From Tetradesmus obliquus (taxonomy: Eukaryota > Chlorophyta > Chlorophyceae > Sphaeropleales > Scenedesmaceae), in NCBI GenBank assembly GCA_030272155.1, contig CP126194.1, positions 4,269,501 to 4,333,500 of the forward strand: a stretch of DNA of 64,000 nucleotides, in the 5' to 3' direction. The translations under genes were made by a program, and so were the position numbers. Of this stretch, positions 17,007 to 29,500 are shown one piece after another (the first letter of the stretch is position 1; every line of letters starts with the position of its first letter). A model generated the notes under the pieces. It was given only the letters and a program-made list of their open reading frames with translations, did no database searches and was not told the DNA's origin.

Positions 17007-19572
17007 CCAGCACCAGCAGTGTACACCTCTATGTTGCCTTCGTCCTGACATGTATGGAACTTGCTGATTGCAGCTGCTCTGCGTCACATGGTCACGCACC
17101 GCAAGCTGGCAGACTATATGCAGCTGCACCGGCTTTCACATGCTGAGGAGCGGCATCCCATGGCAGCATCTTGTCTGCTTCTGAAGTATCCTGCTGTCAT
17201 CAGCTGCTTGTGCCTCTGGTCCTGCAAAGCGTCGCACCGCTGTCCAAGTGATACCATCAGAGCTTACGTGTGTGGTGTGTCTATGGCCTGCAGGAGCGAC
17301 TACAGCGGGCAGCTGGAGTTTGATGTAGGCAACCTGTCAGCATACGACCCCAGCCCCATCAATCAGGCAGAGTATGCGCCGCTGCACCGCGATGCAAAGT
17401 GCCTCGAGGTTGCAACAGCGATGACGCAGGAGCTAGTGGCGCAGCTGTTCAGCCTGCCCAGCGAGGCAGTGCAAGGAGGCAGGCTGGCGCAGCTGCCGCA
17501 GCCGAGCACGCTGCTGCCGCGAGAGAAGCCCATACCAAAGCCCAAGCCACTGACCAAGTGGCAGAAGTTTGCACAGGTTGGTGTGCCTGCTGCTGATAGG
17601 GATTGTCTGCTGTTGGCTGTATTGGTAGCTGGTGGGTAGCAGCAGCTGTGGCCGACCGCCTGGCAGCGCAGCTAAAGAGTGGCGGCCAATCAGGCTATGA
17701 GAACGCAGCAGGCAGCTGGAACGGTTGCTTGCACTGTACAGGGCAAGACCTGTTCAGCCTTGGGCAGAAGTGATGCGGCCGCACACCACTCATTACACTC
17801 TCCATGCCTGCGTGTGCATGCATGCATTTTTGCACACATCGCTTGCTGCCTGCTGCAACACCTGTACGAGAGGGGCATTTGCAAGCGCGAGCGCAGCACG
17901 CTGGAGTATGCAGGAGACCACCTTCACACGTTGTATTTTGTTGTTACACCTGCAGGAGAAGGGCATCCGCAAGCGCAAGCGCAGCAAGCTGGTGTATGAT
18001 GATGAGGCCAAGGAGTGGCGGCGCAGGCACGGCTACAAGCGCGCCAATGATGACAGCGAGGTGCCGGTCATTGAGGCCAAGGCGGGAGACAAGGTGAGAA
18101 GCAGTGCGGCGGATACTGAAGCGTGTTTGGTAGGGCTGTGTGCTTGGCTAGTTACATGTGTGTATGGCTGTGGTTGAGGTGGATGCTGTTGTGGGGCAGG
18201 TGCAATTAAGTAAAGTTTTGACATTGTGGTCAGGGCGCAGCGGTGGGCAGGAGCATGAAAGTTATGCTACCAGTGCAGCTAATGCATGCGCTTTCAGTCA
18301 CCTTGCCCCAGACTTGCACACTGAAACACTCATGTGTGCCCCGCTTGCTGCTGCTGCTTGCCCGTCCCCTCGCCCTCCCTGCCGCAGCCTGGCGAGGACC
18401 CGTTCTCGCTGCTGAAGCAGGAGAAGAAGGAGCGGCTGAGGAAGCAGAACAAGCAGCAGCTGGCCAACGTGAAGCATGCCATGAAGACAGGCGGCGCAGC
18501 AGCGGTGCCTGCCACGCTGCGGCTGGCTGCCACGCTGCCTGACAAGGGCCGGGCCAAGCCCACCAAGCGGCGGGAGCTGCGGGACGAGGTGAGGCGGCTG
18601 CTGCAGCAGCAGCAGCAGCAGCAGTGTGAAGGAGGCAAAGCACAGCAGGCCTCGCGCAAGACAGCAGTGAGCAGGCTGAGACATGAACGCAGCTGGGTGC
18701 CAGCTGCTGTTGTGAGTGTCCGCAGAGCTTTGGCGTGGGTGTGATTTAGAAGCGCAAGGACAGAACAACGGCATGCGAGGAGTCCTGAGCGCTGCTGTGT
18801 GCTGTGTGCTGTGTGCCCGCGCAGATCAAGACCGCGTCGTGGCTGTCTGGCGTGTCCACCGCCTCCATGGGCAAGTTCGACAAGCGGCTGGCTGGTGAGA
18901 AGGAGGGAGAGCGCAAGCTGCCCGGTGAGCTCAGTGGCGTAGCGTGACAACATGGCACACTTGCTGTTGTACTCACTGCTAGCTTAGGTTGCAGAGCTAC
19001 AGTCGCAGGCAGTCTTTCGCTTATGTTGAAGAACCTCTACAGGCTGCATGGGATTTAGCAGGTGGTGCATGCATGGTAGCAGCAGCCAAGCTGGCACATG
19101 CAACAGGCCATGGCATCCCTGATGTCAGCAGCAGGGTGTGCATGCCACATCAGCGTGAATGCTGGCAGCAGGGGCTTGTGAGGCGGGCCGTGCTGCTCCG
19201 GTCACCCAGGGGACGCCTCAGCAGCTGTGTAACCAAACATAGTATATGCCTGTTCTTGTTGGTCGCGACAGGGCTGTCAACTTCCCTGCCATGTGCTCCT
19301 GCGTGTATTTGTCTTTGCTGCTGCGAGAACAGTGCTGAAACCTGCTGTGCCGTGTGTTCAAACCGTCTGTTTCCTGCAGGCAAGCGCCGCAAGTTCCTGC
19401 CAGTCACTGACGCTGCCGCGGAGCGCGCGCTGCTCAGCAAGACCGCAGACCGGCTGCTGCGAGAGAAGTCAGACGACGTGCTGGACATCAACAAGGCCAT
19501 CGGCAAGTTTGAGGCAGAGGCGCGCCAGGCGCGGCACGTGGCCAAGCGCTCGGGCGGCAGTGATGATGAAGA

Positions 19573-19603
<31 letters not shown>

Positions 19604-19789
19604 AGGAGAGGCGGCGGCAGGGGCAGGGGCCGCGGCGGTGGCAGGGGCGGCGGCAGAGGAGGCGGGAGGGGTGGAGGTGGAAGGGGCGGAGGAGGCAAAG
19701 GTGCAGCTGGTGGCAAGGGGATGAAGGCGATGGGAGGCGTGCGGAAGGGTGGGAATCGGGGTGGCAAGGGGGGTAAGGCAAAGCGTTGA
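16862..19789 (+). CDS. RRS1: RRS1, ribosome biogenesis regulatory protein
   Basis: Nucleolar assembly factor that, with Rpf2, brings 5S RNP into the pre-60S particle. Six exons: 16862-16935, 17294-17576, 17956-18093, 18388-18588, 18825-18924, 19380-19789, in phase, giving 401 aa. Conserved blocks: LEFDVGNLSAYDPSPIN, then AQLFSLPSE, then LLPREKPIPKPKPLTKWQKF, which runs across the exon junction into EKGIRKRKRSKLVYDDEAKE and GYKRAND. A Lys/Arg-rich middle follows. The C-terminus (about residues 325-401) is a long Gly/Arg RGG-type tail encoded by GGC-rich DNA at 19571-19780. The family normally has a basic tail, but this Gly-rich stretch is unusually long. The identity is certain; the tail's role (RNA binding or nucleolar retention) is inferred. 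Confidence 0.94.
17860..17925 (+). repeat. Exon-edge echo in RRS1 intron 2 (copy of exon 3 start)
   Basis: Imperfect copy of the first part of exon 3 (17950-18005): GGGCATTTGCAAGCGCGAGC here against GGGCATCCGCAAGCGCAAGC in the exon, with the following GCAGCA..CTGG.GTATG also shared. Confidence 0.8.
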
Positions 19790-20772
19790 TGTGGGAGTGG
19801 CTGAGTCAGCAGCAGGCTGGATGTGCCGCCTTTGCTGCTGGGTGGCAGGTGTTGACGCATATTGTTCGTTATGGGCTGTCTGAATCGTGCTCTGCCAGCC
19901 GGCGTTGTGCAAACCGGACCTGCTCTGGTAAATGGGCCAGCAGGTGGCTCTGCAGTGGTCAGTGTGTAGGCCGACAGGGCTGAGTTACGTGGCACGCCTG
20001 GATACAATTGAACATACGAGTTGTGATAGCGGTTTGAGAAGATTCCGTTCAGGCCACTGAAGCTCATGTTTTGCGTTGTCACCCCGCACCAGAACCCACG
20101 CCTGGCGCTGAGCCCGGTCGAGATGGATGTTTGTAGAAGCGCCACTCACAAAGGCTTTGTCAGTGACCAATGCGTTGATTTTTAGCAGACGTTGATGCGC
20201 GTTTGCGTATCTTCCAGACCACCGCTCTGAAAGCTATACGGACCTAAAAAAGGATATATCTTATCATAAAACATCGATCAATACCTTTGTAGTCCCGAAC
20301 AGCGCCAGTCTGCGCTCTTGTTGAGGAGCCAGCACTTTGGTGGAGTTGCTCTGTGATGGGGGAGTCACAAGCAAAGCTGGTATTTCGAGCAGCTAGACCT
20401 CATGCACTGCCGTTCGCCTCTCTTAGCCAGCAGGTACGTGGGAGCAGCGGCCAGGCCCTGCGCTGCGCTGAAAGGCTGAAGTAGTCGGAGCTGGCCGTGA
20501 TCCGCCAGCCAAATGCCGTTCAAAGTGCAGATCAGCATGTTCAACAGCTATATGTGCGATCCAGCAGCATACCTGAGCCTGTACTGCCCGGCGCAGCAGT
20601 GGAGGCAGGGGGGCACCGTTACAGGGCATCGGGCACAGCAGCGCGGCCCCTGAATGCTCTCAAAGGCCCCAACAGCTGCAGATCGAACGTTATTCGTCAA
20701 TGAGAGCCTGCTACCGCGCTCAGGCCTCATCAGCAGGAGCTCTGACAGCTTGCTGCTGCTGTTATCCTGCAG
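19790..20772. other. Intergenic between RRS1 and the SLC25 carrier
   Basis: RRS1 3' region on the left, and the promoter plus the unresolved first exon of the carrier gene on the right. A 45-codon frame opens at 20515 (MPFKVQISMF...) and another ATG lies at 20654, but neither reads straight into the carrier exon at 20773, because an in-frame TGA at 20743 blocks it. An intron must intervene. Confidence 0.35.
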
Positions 20773-23549
20773 AGCCAAGCCAGCAGGCCAAAGGCCCCAG
20801 ATGCTGGCGTGGGCTCTGGCAGCTCAGGTGCTGCAGCAGCAGCACTTCCGGACAAGCCAGCTCACGATGTAGTGGCTGGGGCGATGGCGCGTGCAGCCAG
20901 CCAGAGCACGATCCACCCGCTGGACACCATGAAAGTGCGCATGCAGGCAGGCAGCATGCCAGGTGCGACAAGCTGGAGCATGGTCTGCCCGCCTGTATGT
21001 TTACAAAACAGTACCAGCGATGCATGCGTGTCGTAGCAACTTGTATCCAGTCTGCAGGACGTGTCAGCTGCTGTGGCTTCCACGCTACGTGAAGCTGCAT
21101 GTCCTGCTGCCTGCTGCGTAGTGAGCCGCAGCTAGCTGCTTCGTCGCTGCTTGGTTTGCTGACAGCAGCGCCCTGTCACATGTGTGCTTACTTTGTACTT
21201 TTATCTACCTTGCAGGCAAGGCATCCCAGCAGGCAGCAGCAGCAAGCAGTGCCAGCAGCGCGTCAAAGCCAGGCAGCAGCAGCATGTCGCTCAACCTTCA
21301 GCGGGGCCTGACAGAGGTTGCCAGCTTGTACAAGGGGGTGGTCAGCGCTGCAACAGGTGCCGGCATCATCATCGGGGCGTACTTTGCTTTCTACAGCACC
21401 AGCAAGCGGTTCTTGAGACAGAACACGGAGTGGAAGGACGGTGAGGAGAGAGAATGGTGTCAGCAGCTGGTGCCTGTGATGAGCAGGCTGTGTCAGCTGC
21501 AACGGTCGTGATCAGCACGCAGTGCACAGATGAGCTGTGTAGACTGGTATGCAGCTGCGAACATGTCACCGCCTGTGCAGCAGCCGCAGTACACACCACA
21601 CAACCAAATCTCATGCTTGTACCCAGCACAGAAGGTCCATGTGCTGGGCAGCAGACGCAAGGAAAAACTGCACATTCTGTGACAGCCTAAACACTTGTTC
21701 AACCACCAACACCATTGCAATCATAGTCATCATCATCATCACCGTCACCATTTGCTCAATGTCAACGTCACCCTGCCACATCTGTTGCTGCCGCTGCAGG
21801 CCAAATAGCGTTCGTGTCGGGCGGCGCCGCTGCCATCGGCAGTGGGGTGGTCAAGGTGCCCATCGCTGTGTGCATCCGCAGCGTACAAGCCGGCGTGTAC
21901 CCCAATGTGGTGCAGGCGGCGCGCAGCATAACCAACGCAGCTGGCGTTCGGGGGCTGTTCACGGTGAGCGTGTGGCTGCGGTGTTCACGCCTGCAGCAGC
22001 ATGACAACACAGCGTCCGGCTAGCGCTTGCGGCTGCTATGATGTGCCACTCCAGCAGCAGCATTACCATTCAGGTACAATGTGCCTTGGTGTCGCATAAG
22101 GATTTGCTGGAATGTTGTTATCTGGGTGTCCCAAAAGTTCTGGGTTAAAGTTCACCAAATAAGCAGCACCAAAACTCAACCTCAAAGCAGCAACCAAATC
22201 TTTTGTATAAAAATAGGGATAAAAGTCAACAAGGTCAGATTGCGCATTAATTCCCAAAGGGTTTGTAGTTGATGTGGTCGTCAGTTGATCAGCTGGTGAT
22301 CAGCTCTATGCAAGTTGAGTTTTTTTTCCACTGCTGTCCCTTCTCAACAGCAAGCTTTGCACTGGTGACTGGTGGCAGCGCCTCGGTCGGTAAGTACCCG
22401 CAAGATGCAGCAATAGTTTTCTCCGCGCTTGCCACGTCACTGTTGACACAGCCTGCTGCACATGGCATCATGCCGACCCAATCTGCCAACTTTTGCGGGC
22501 CCACTTTGCCCCTTCCATCTGCCACACACTCCACTTCTTTGATTTACTCCACTGCCACCCGCTGCCTGTACGCAACACGCGCAGGGCTTCCTGCCAACGC
22601 TGCTGGAAGATGTGCCAGACATGGCCGTCAAATTCGCGGTCTACGAAACGCTGCGCCTCACGCACCGCTCCCTGGCAGCAGACCGGCTGCCCAGCACGCT
22701 GGAAGACCTCGTCATGGGAGGCTTTGCAGGCGCAGCTGCAGCAGCAGCCACCACGCCACTTGATGTGGTCAAAACCCGCATGATGTGTACCGCTAGCAGC
22801 AGGCCGACGCTGCTGGGTGCTGCGCGCAGCGTGCTTGCAGAGGGAGATGGCGCAAAGGCGTTCTTCAGAGGCGTGGGGCCGCGCGCGCTGTCGAATGGGC
22901 TGAACAGCGCGGTGTTCTTCTGCTTTTTCGAGGCGATCCGGCGGGTGAGTCAGGCGTTGTGGCGGCTGCTGGTGTCACTATGCGAGATGGCTTGTGGGCC
23001 TGTGCGTAGCAATGGAGTCTGCTTGGCTGGCTGGCCTGGCTCTGGCTGTGCTGCCCCACCATCTGGCTCTGCTATGGGCCTGCGATGTTGCATGATGTGT
23101 GCTTGCTGGCTCAGAGCTGACTAGCCGCCGCACGGTTCTCCTCGGCTGGTGATTATGGCTGTGCCAGCGCAGCTGCACAGTCCCACTGGACCAGCACAAG
23201 TCGCATTCCTCATGCTTGCCCTGATTATGCTGCCTGCTGCTGCTTGTCATTGCAGGTGCTCATTGCTCGGCAGCAGCAGGCTGCTGAGGAGCAGGCAGTG
23301 CAACTACAGCTGCAGCAGGAGCCGCTGCTGCCACCCGAGCAGAAGCAGCAGCGGGGCAGCTACGTGCAGCAGCAGCAGCAGCACCATCAGCAGCCTGTGC
23401 TGGCTCTGGCTTCTGCAGCAGACAGCAGCGCCAGCAGCAGCATCCATATCGGCAGCAGCAGCAGCAGACAGCAGAGCAGTAGGGGTGGCGGCAAGCTCGC
23501 ATGCTTGTCACTAGCGCTGCCTGTAGGGACAGTGGGGCAGTGGTGGTGA
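20773..23549 (+). CDS. Mitochondrial carrier family (SLC25) protein, S-adenosylmethionine-carrier-like; 5' end unresolved
   Basis: Membrane carrier of the SLC25 family. Exons in phase: 20773-20962, 21216-21440, 21800-21963, 22585-22944, 23256-23549; the first exon was not found. Two of the three expected carrier signatures are clear: STIHPLDTMKVRMQAG (repeat 1) and TTPLDVVKTRMMC (repeat 3). Repeat 2 is degenerate, with VVKVPIAVCIRSVQAG in place of P-x-D/E-x-x-K/R, as in plant S-adenosylmethionine-carrier-like proteins. FLPTLLEDVPDMAVKFAVYE matches that branch too. The last exon adds about 95 residues of Gln/Ser/Ala low complexity after the final helix, unusual for a carrier. The substrate is a guess; SAM is favoured only by overall likeness. 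Intron 3 holds a cytochrome b fragment. Confidence 0.8.
22067..22270 (-). pseudogene. Mitochondrial cytochrome b (cob) fragment in an intron (NUMT)
   Basis: Read on the minus strand, about 65 codons stay open and give a central-to-late segment of cytochrome b: DLVDFYPYFYTKDLVAALR, then PELLGHPDNNIPANPY, then ATPRHIVPEW. In the functional protein HIVPEW continues with YFLP; here the TGG is followed by TAA, so the match stops abruptly. The stretch is clearly AT-richer than its flanks and lies antisense inside intron 3 (21964-22584) of the carrier gene. This is what a nuclear insertion of mitochondrial DNA looks like. The absence of stops and frameshifts suggests recent arrival. It is not expected to be expressed as a protein. 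Confidence 0.88.
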
Positions 23550-25840
23550 GCTGCGCACTGCTGCTGCTGCTGCTGCTGCATCGTGATGTGTGGTTCAAGA
23601 GGTGCAGCCGTTGCAGTGCAGCTGCAGCACAGCTGGCCTAATGCCGATAGGCAGCCCAGGCGTGCTGTATATCACCGCAGGCGGTGACACAGGCCTGTGA
23701 TCGATGCTTCTTGAGGATTTGTGCCGTAGTGTGGCTGTGCTGAGGAAGCAGCTGCAGCAGCCACAGTCAACAGCAATCTTTGCAAGCTAACCGTTGCGAT
23801 GCTTGCACAGGCATGTGCACAAGCTGTTGGGCTGAGTCTTTAGTGCTTGTGTGTGAAGGTGTGTGTAGGGGTGTGTGTGTGTGTGTGTGTCCGTAGGCGT
23901 GTGCCGGTTGAGAGGTGTGTTGGTGTGTCACCATTCTAACGCAGCTGTGTTAGCTGCTGCTTCAGTGATGAAGCGTCTCGTGTTTGTGCTCTGCTGCATG
24001 CGGCTGCAGCAACTGCTGCACCCCGCAGCAACGGCCACAGTTCATTAACCTTTGCATTGACTACCGTAGTGTACAGTTGGGTTGGGCTTGGTCTGGTGTG
24101 TTGTGGTGTGGTGTGGTGTGTGGGTTGTGCATGTGCTATGCTGTGAAGGTGGCAGGCCCTGTGTGATTTGCTGCTATGGTGAGGATGCACCTGCATTTCA
24201 CTGCAGCTGCACTTTCAGCAGTGCCAGCAGCAGCACTTTTACACAATCGCACCGAGTCTGCCAGCCAGGACTAGGCGTGATAGGAAAGTGCAGTCAGCAC
24301 CTGTCATTTCATGCTGCTGTTGCAGCATGTGGCAGCAGCATGACTTGAGTGTGATTGAGGGCGGGGGTAGGGGGCGGGCAGGGCAGGCGATTTGGGATTG
24401 TAGCGTCAGGGGTGGCTAGGGTTTGAACCTGGGTTGCTGTGGAGATGGTGTGCTCAACCACATGGTAGCGGTATAAGCATTGTGCCGCTTGCAAATTGCC
24501 GGTGCCCTGGAGGGTCGGTTTGCAAGTCGGATGGATGGCGCTGCTGCTGCTGCAAGGTGCGGCCTGCAAGCAAGGCTGTAACAGCAGTGTGCTGGGCTGT
24601 GGTAGATTGGCTGAGGGCAGATAGCTGCAGCAACAGTGGCATGCAGCAGGAGAAGTAGCACCTGCAGCTGCATGCACAGCAGCAAGGGTGTGGGGTTCGT
24701 CTCCACTGTTCGGTGACATCACCAGCTGTAGACAGCAGTAGGCAGCAACTGCAGCTGCAAAGCGCGCAGTTTCGGGGCCCAGTGTGTATGGCTGGTGGCC
24801 GCAGCTATCAGTTGGAGCAGATTCAGGCAGGCAGGCTGCAGTGCCGTGAAGCTTGTTTGTGCCTGCTGTGACCTGCCGGGTTCTTTTTCACAAAGTGAAT
24901 GCATTACAGCGGCTGCGAGTGTGGCTGTTGGAGAGTCTGTTTGAAGAGTGCATCTTAGCATTTGATAGCAGGCATGCTATGGTGATAAAGCGTAGTCGCC
25001 TAGAGTCGCTCACTCAGGCAGGCGCCATGGTGTGAAGGTTGTAGCTTGGCAACATGTGTGTGTGCACATGCTTTGATAATATGCAGCACTTGCATGCCAA
25101 AAATGCAGTGTAGCTGCAGGCATGCAGGCAATTAGTGTCGGCCGAAAGGAATGTTGAAGAATTACCTGGCGAGCTGGCGCATCTCAGTTCAGGCTAGCAC
25201 CACGCAATCAAACACAATTGTCATTTGTCAGCCGTCCAGTGACGCACTCTACCGCTGCTGGTGTTCTGCGACACCGCCTGCGCCTGCTGCACTGCAAGCA
25301 GCAGCCCGCAAGCATGGTGGGCACCACGGGCTTTGATGTGGGCTGTGCAAAGGTACATGTGTGGTGCGAAGCAGTGTGCATGTGTCATTATGTCATGTTG
25401 TGCTGGCATGTGTTGTGGCAGCAACAAAACCTGTGCAGCAACATGATGTTGTGTACTACTGTTTGTAGTGCCAAACCGGCATTGCTGCATCCCATGGTCT
25501 GCTGGGAAGCCTTGCCGAGGGCAATTCCCTGCTATGCAGCCGCCGCTGCGGGAAGCGCGGTAACGGCTGCATAAGCATCAGATGTGTCATCAGGCAGCCG
25601 CGCCACCATTTGATTCCGGGCTCCAATGATCCAAGCATTGGCATATTTATCCGCTGAGCTGCTGCAAGTGTTGCCATGTAGCGCTCGAGTGCAACAACTT
25701 GTGTGAAGGTTGTGGGAGGCTGGGGCTGTCTGTAGGCGGAGCCTGCAGGGAGCCACAAGGTAACAAATCCACTGGCAGTGCTGCACATGCTTAAGGGTCT
25801 CGTGCAGCAAAGTAGACCGATCAGGAAAGCCATCCTGCTC
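23550..25840. other. No gene recognised (2.3 kb)
   Basis: Low-complexity GT-rich stretches near 23860-23900 and 24090-24125, and scattered CAG/CTG runs. Open frames are short and lack coding-like composition. A minus-strand frame ending at 25532 has a plausible C-terminal exon (NAWIIGARNQMVARLPDD) but could not be linked to anything. Confidence 0.35.
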
Positions 25841-26160
25841 TCAGCTGCACTGCTTGCTCTGTATACTGCTTGCTCCTTGGTTTGACTCGGGCCTCACGGA
25901 GGTGCCTGCAGTGCACATGATTAGCTGAGATAACACGTGTTACTGCACAGGCTATCTGCTGACATGTCAGAGGGTGCCGATGAGCAGCAAAGCAAAGAGC
26001 ACATACGTTTGCGTCCTTTGAGCAGCCAAACTGGCTCTTGAGCTTGTGCAGCATCAAGGCTTGGTGCTTCCTGCAGCGGGAGGTTCAGCATAACAGCCGC
26101 CTCAACACATTGTTGGGTGTTGCGCTGCCACTTCAGCAGCAGCTATGACAACGATCCTCC
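25841..26160 (-). CDS. Possible C-terminal exons of an unidentified protein
   Basis: Two minus-strand segments splice in phase. One runs from about 26145 to 26017 (LLLKWQRNTQQCVEAAVMLN, then PVWLLKGRKR) and ends in a GTATGT donor. The second runs from about 25907 after a TGCACTGCAG acceptor to a stop at 25841-25843. The composition is protein-like and the end is basic, but I recognise no family and no start. The gene, if real, would be divergent from the KEA-like gene. Coordinates are approximate. Confidence 0.28.
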
Positions 26161-26584
26161 ACTAGACAAAGTTGACTGCGGTAGAATACACCTGCAAGTC
26201 AGTGCACATGTGCTGCTGGCAGTCCCCTAATCCTACAGCTGAGTGTGGTGCAGTGTTAGTCCTAGCTGTGTGCTGATGTGGCCCACAGGGTAACATCACA
26301 CGGTTCACATGATCAACATGCCGCCCCTCGGAACAGTATCTCGCTCACGAAATAGTCCTAGGTGTTCTGTCTGTGAACGCTCGCACACCCGCCTATTCAG
26401 ACGGCAGCAACACCACTCGTTCAACCTCCTCTCCGCATTGGCCGATCACAGCCAAAGGAAACGAATTGTTGTTCGTCACACCATATATTCAGCTTGGTTT
26501 TGCGTTCAAGCGTGAAATTAGTGACCCAACCATCCGCCTATGTGGGCTAACGCAGCACAGTAAAGAATTGGCCACGCACCTAGT
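26161..26584. promoter_or_regulatory. Upstream region of the KEA-like antiporter gene
   Basis: Region before the first exon of the antiporter. AT-richer near 26440-26530. Contains no recognised gene; promoter function is inferred from position. Confidence 0.35.
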
Positions 26585-29500
26585 ATGTATTCCTCCACAG
26601 CAAAGCCTCCTAACTCCGGGAGGCTTACTGGCGAGCGGCAGCAGCGAGTCCTGCAGCAAGCGGGTTGTGGCAGGAACCTGCAGCTGCGACCCAACTTAGC
26701 ACAGCCTAGCAGCTGCCTCAACCGCTCTGCATTGCGATGCACCGCAGTCAGCAGCAGCACAGGCATCCACGGCTTATCCTTCAGGCAGCAATGGCCTCAG
26801 CAGCAGCAGCAGCACCAGCACCAGCAGGCTCAGCTGCTGCTGCAGCAGCAGCAGCGCTGCCACTCCCTGGGCAGTGCTCGCCCCTCTGCTGCCCCTAGGC
26901 TGCCAGCAAGGCGGTTCAAATCCCGCCATGTTGCGTCAGCAGCCATGACGGGCATAATCCCGCTGGGTTATGACTTCCTGACGTTCCTGGCCACCACAGT
27001 TGCTGTGGTGCCCACGTGCAAGTTCCTCAAGGTGTCACCCGTGCTGGGCTTCCTGGCTGCTGGAGTGGCCCTGGAGCAAGCTGGGTGAGGCACTCACTAA
27101 CTATATGCAGTATGATAAACTGTTACTAATCAGCTATGACAACAGAACACATAGAGGATGGTGCACAACAGCACGTTCAGCTTCTTGCAGTGCTGCTGTG
27201 TTGGCAGGTTGCTGCTGTGCGCGCGACCAGTGGGCAGTGCTGCTGTCACTTATGCAAGGCGCAATGGGTGGGGTTTGGAGGCAGAGGGCGCGCATGCGGC
27301 AATGGCAGCAGCGGCAGTGGTGATGTTGGCAGGAGCGCCCAGCAGTGGCAGCTCGTGGTGTAATTGGATGCGATGATCATTGGGGACAGCGGCTGCAGTT
27401 TGCTAGATACAATCATGCGCTCAAGCATCTGCGCTGTTTGAGCACACGAAGCAGCAGCAACAGCAGCCCGGGTGTGCGGTTCATGCTGTGGCGCTACGCC
27501 AACAGCAGCCAGTCTGTGCCTGCGGGCGTCAGCAGCAGGCAGCCATGTGGCAGCAGCAGCAGCAGCTGCAGTGGTGGCAGTGGGGAACAGCAGTGCGATG
27601 TAGCCAGGTGGATGTGCACAGATGCTAAAGCATGTGATTGTTCAGCAGCAGGAACAGCAGCACATGCTGCAGCAGTGGCAGGGCCACAACAGCCACCCCT
27701 GCACAGGCTGCACTGCATAGCAGCGCTGCAAGCAAACCGATTTGGGCTCTATCATCTAGCCCCATCTCAGACCCCTGCTCACTCACTCAAGCACCCACTG
27801 CTGTTGCTGCTGCTGCTTCTCTTGGCTTTATCTCCCCGCAGCATGCTGAAGGACTTGAAGGACATGGAGACGCTGAGCGAGCTGGGCGTGCTGTTCCTGC
27901 TGTACGAGCAGGGCCTGGAGCTGTCCCTGGACAGGCTCAAGGTGGGGCGGGGTGCAGGGTGTGGGGCTCTAGCGGGTTTCTGTTGCAGCAGGGCTTAAGG
28001 CAGCAGGGCTGAGGGCTGCAGGGCGGTGAGCTGGCGCTGGACAGGCTCAAGGTGGGGCGGGGTGCAGGGTGATGGGTTCTAGCGGGTTTCTGTTGCAGCA
28101 GGGCTGAGGGCAGCAGGGCGTCGAGCTGTCACTGGACAGGCTCAAGGTGGGGCGGCAGCGGGGGGGTGCGGTTTCATTGAAGTTGCAGCGGTACAGGGGA
28201 GCAGTGGTTAGGGCCTGGAACTACCGCTGGACAGGCACAAGGTGCGTAGGGCTGAGATGTGTTGCAGCAGGGTTTGGGGCAGCAGGGGTAAGGGCAGCGG
28301 GGTTGAGAGCAGCCAGGTATTTAGGAGCAAGCCAGGAGGTATCGCGGCATCAGGGTGAACTGGGATTTGCAGCGGCGAGGGGATGCTGGGAGCGCTGCAG
28401 GTCTGCAACAACAGCAGACAAAGCAACAGCCTGCTGCAAAGCATGGCCTTGCTTGCCCTCTCTGCTCGCTGCTGCGTCCAATCTTGCCTCACTGCTGCCG
28501 GCTGTGCAAGATCTGACGCCACTCCCTGTGTTGCTGCTGCTGCTGCTGCTGCTGGCGCAGGCGCTGTCCAAGTATGCATTCGGCATGGGCAGCCTGCAGG
28601 TGATCCTGAGCACGCTGCTGTTCACTGCCGTGGCGCTGCCGGTGGGCAGTGGGCTGGGCACGTGGTTCCTGGAGGTGGTGTGCCACGCGCCACCCAGCCT
28701 GGTCAGCATCAGGACCGTGGACGAGGTGAGGGCGTGTGACAATGCAGAAGTACATGGCAGTGGTGGTCTGGTGCTGTGGCATCGCAGGGCACAATTTTCT
28801 GGTGGTTCACTAGAATTCCCAGCCTGGTCATCAGGGCCGTGGACGAGGTGAGAGGTTGCGATGGATACTGCGTACTGGACTGGTACCGGGGTGCTGCATT
28901 GGACGATGTGCGGCAGGCGGGTTTTGGTGTGTGGCTGTGGCGGTGTGCCACGCCCCCCCCCCCCCCCTCCCCCAGCCTGGTCAGCATCAGGACCGTGAAA
29001 GAGGTAAGGTTGTGTGAAGTTCGACGTTTATGGCTGTGCTGGTGTATTGCGCTGGTGCTGCACAGATGTCGGGCATGCACTCTTCCCAACACCTCTTTGT
29101 CTGATCCCTGTCCTTACTTTGCTCTGTCACCGCAGGCCGTGGTCATTGCAGCCGCGCTGTCCATGTCGTCCAGCGCGTTCGTGCTGCAGCTGCTGGCGGA
29201 GCGCGGCGAGGCGCCGACCCGCGTTGGCAGTGCCACGCTTGGTATCTTGCTGTTCCAGGACATTGCTGTGGTGCCCTTCCTGGTGCTGCTGCCGCTGATT
29301 GAGAGCAACGGCGGCATGGAGGGCACCACGCCGCAGACGCTGCTGTCGGTGAGGGCCGGGTTGGAGCTGTTGTGTTCGTTGTTGTCAGATTCATTGATGG
29401 GTCTGAAGTTCAGACTCTGAACAGAGCTGTCTCAAGGTGTGCTCCTTGTGTGATTCTCATGTTCCCATGTTGGCTTGCTGCATCTTCTGCCTCTGACTGG

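Noticed and set aside
19150-20145. 331-codon open frame on the minus strand
   Set aside because: It is the antisense of the Gly/Arg-rich end of RRS1 (giving Pro/Leu runs) and has no domain; the plus strand is clearly coding.
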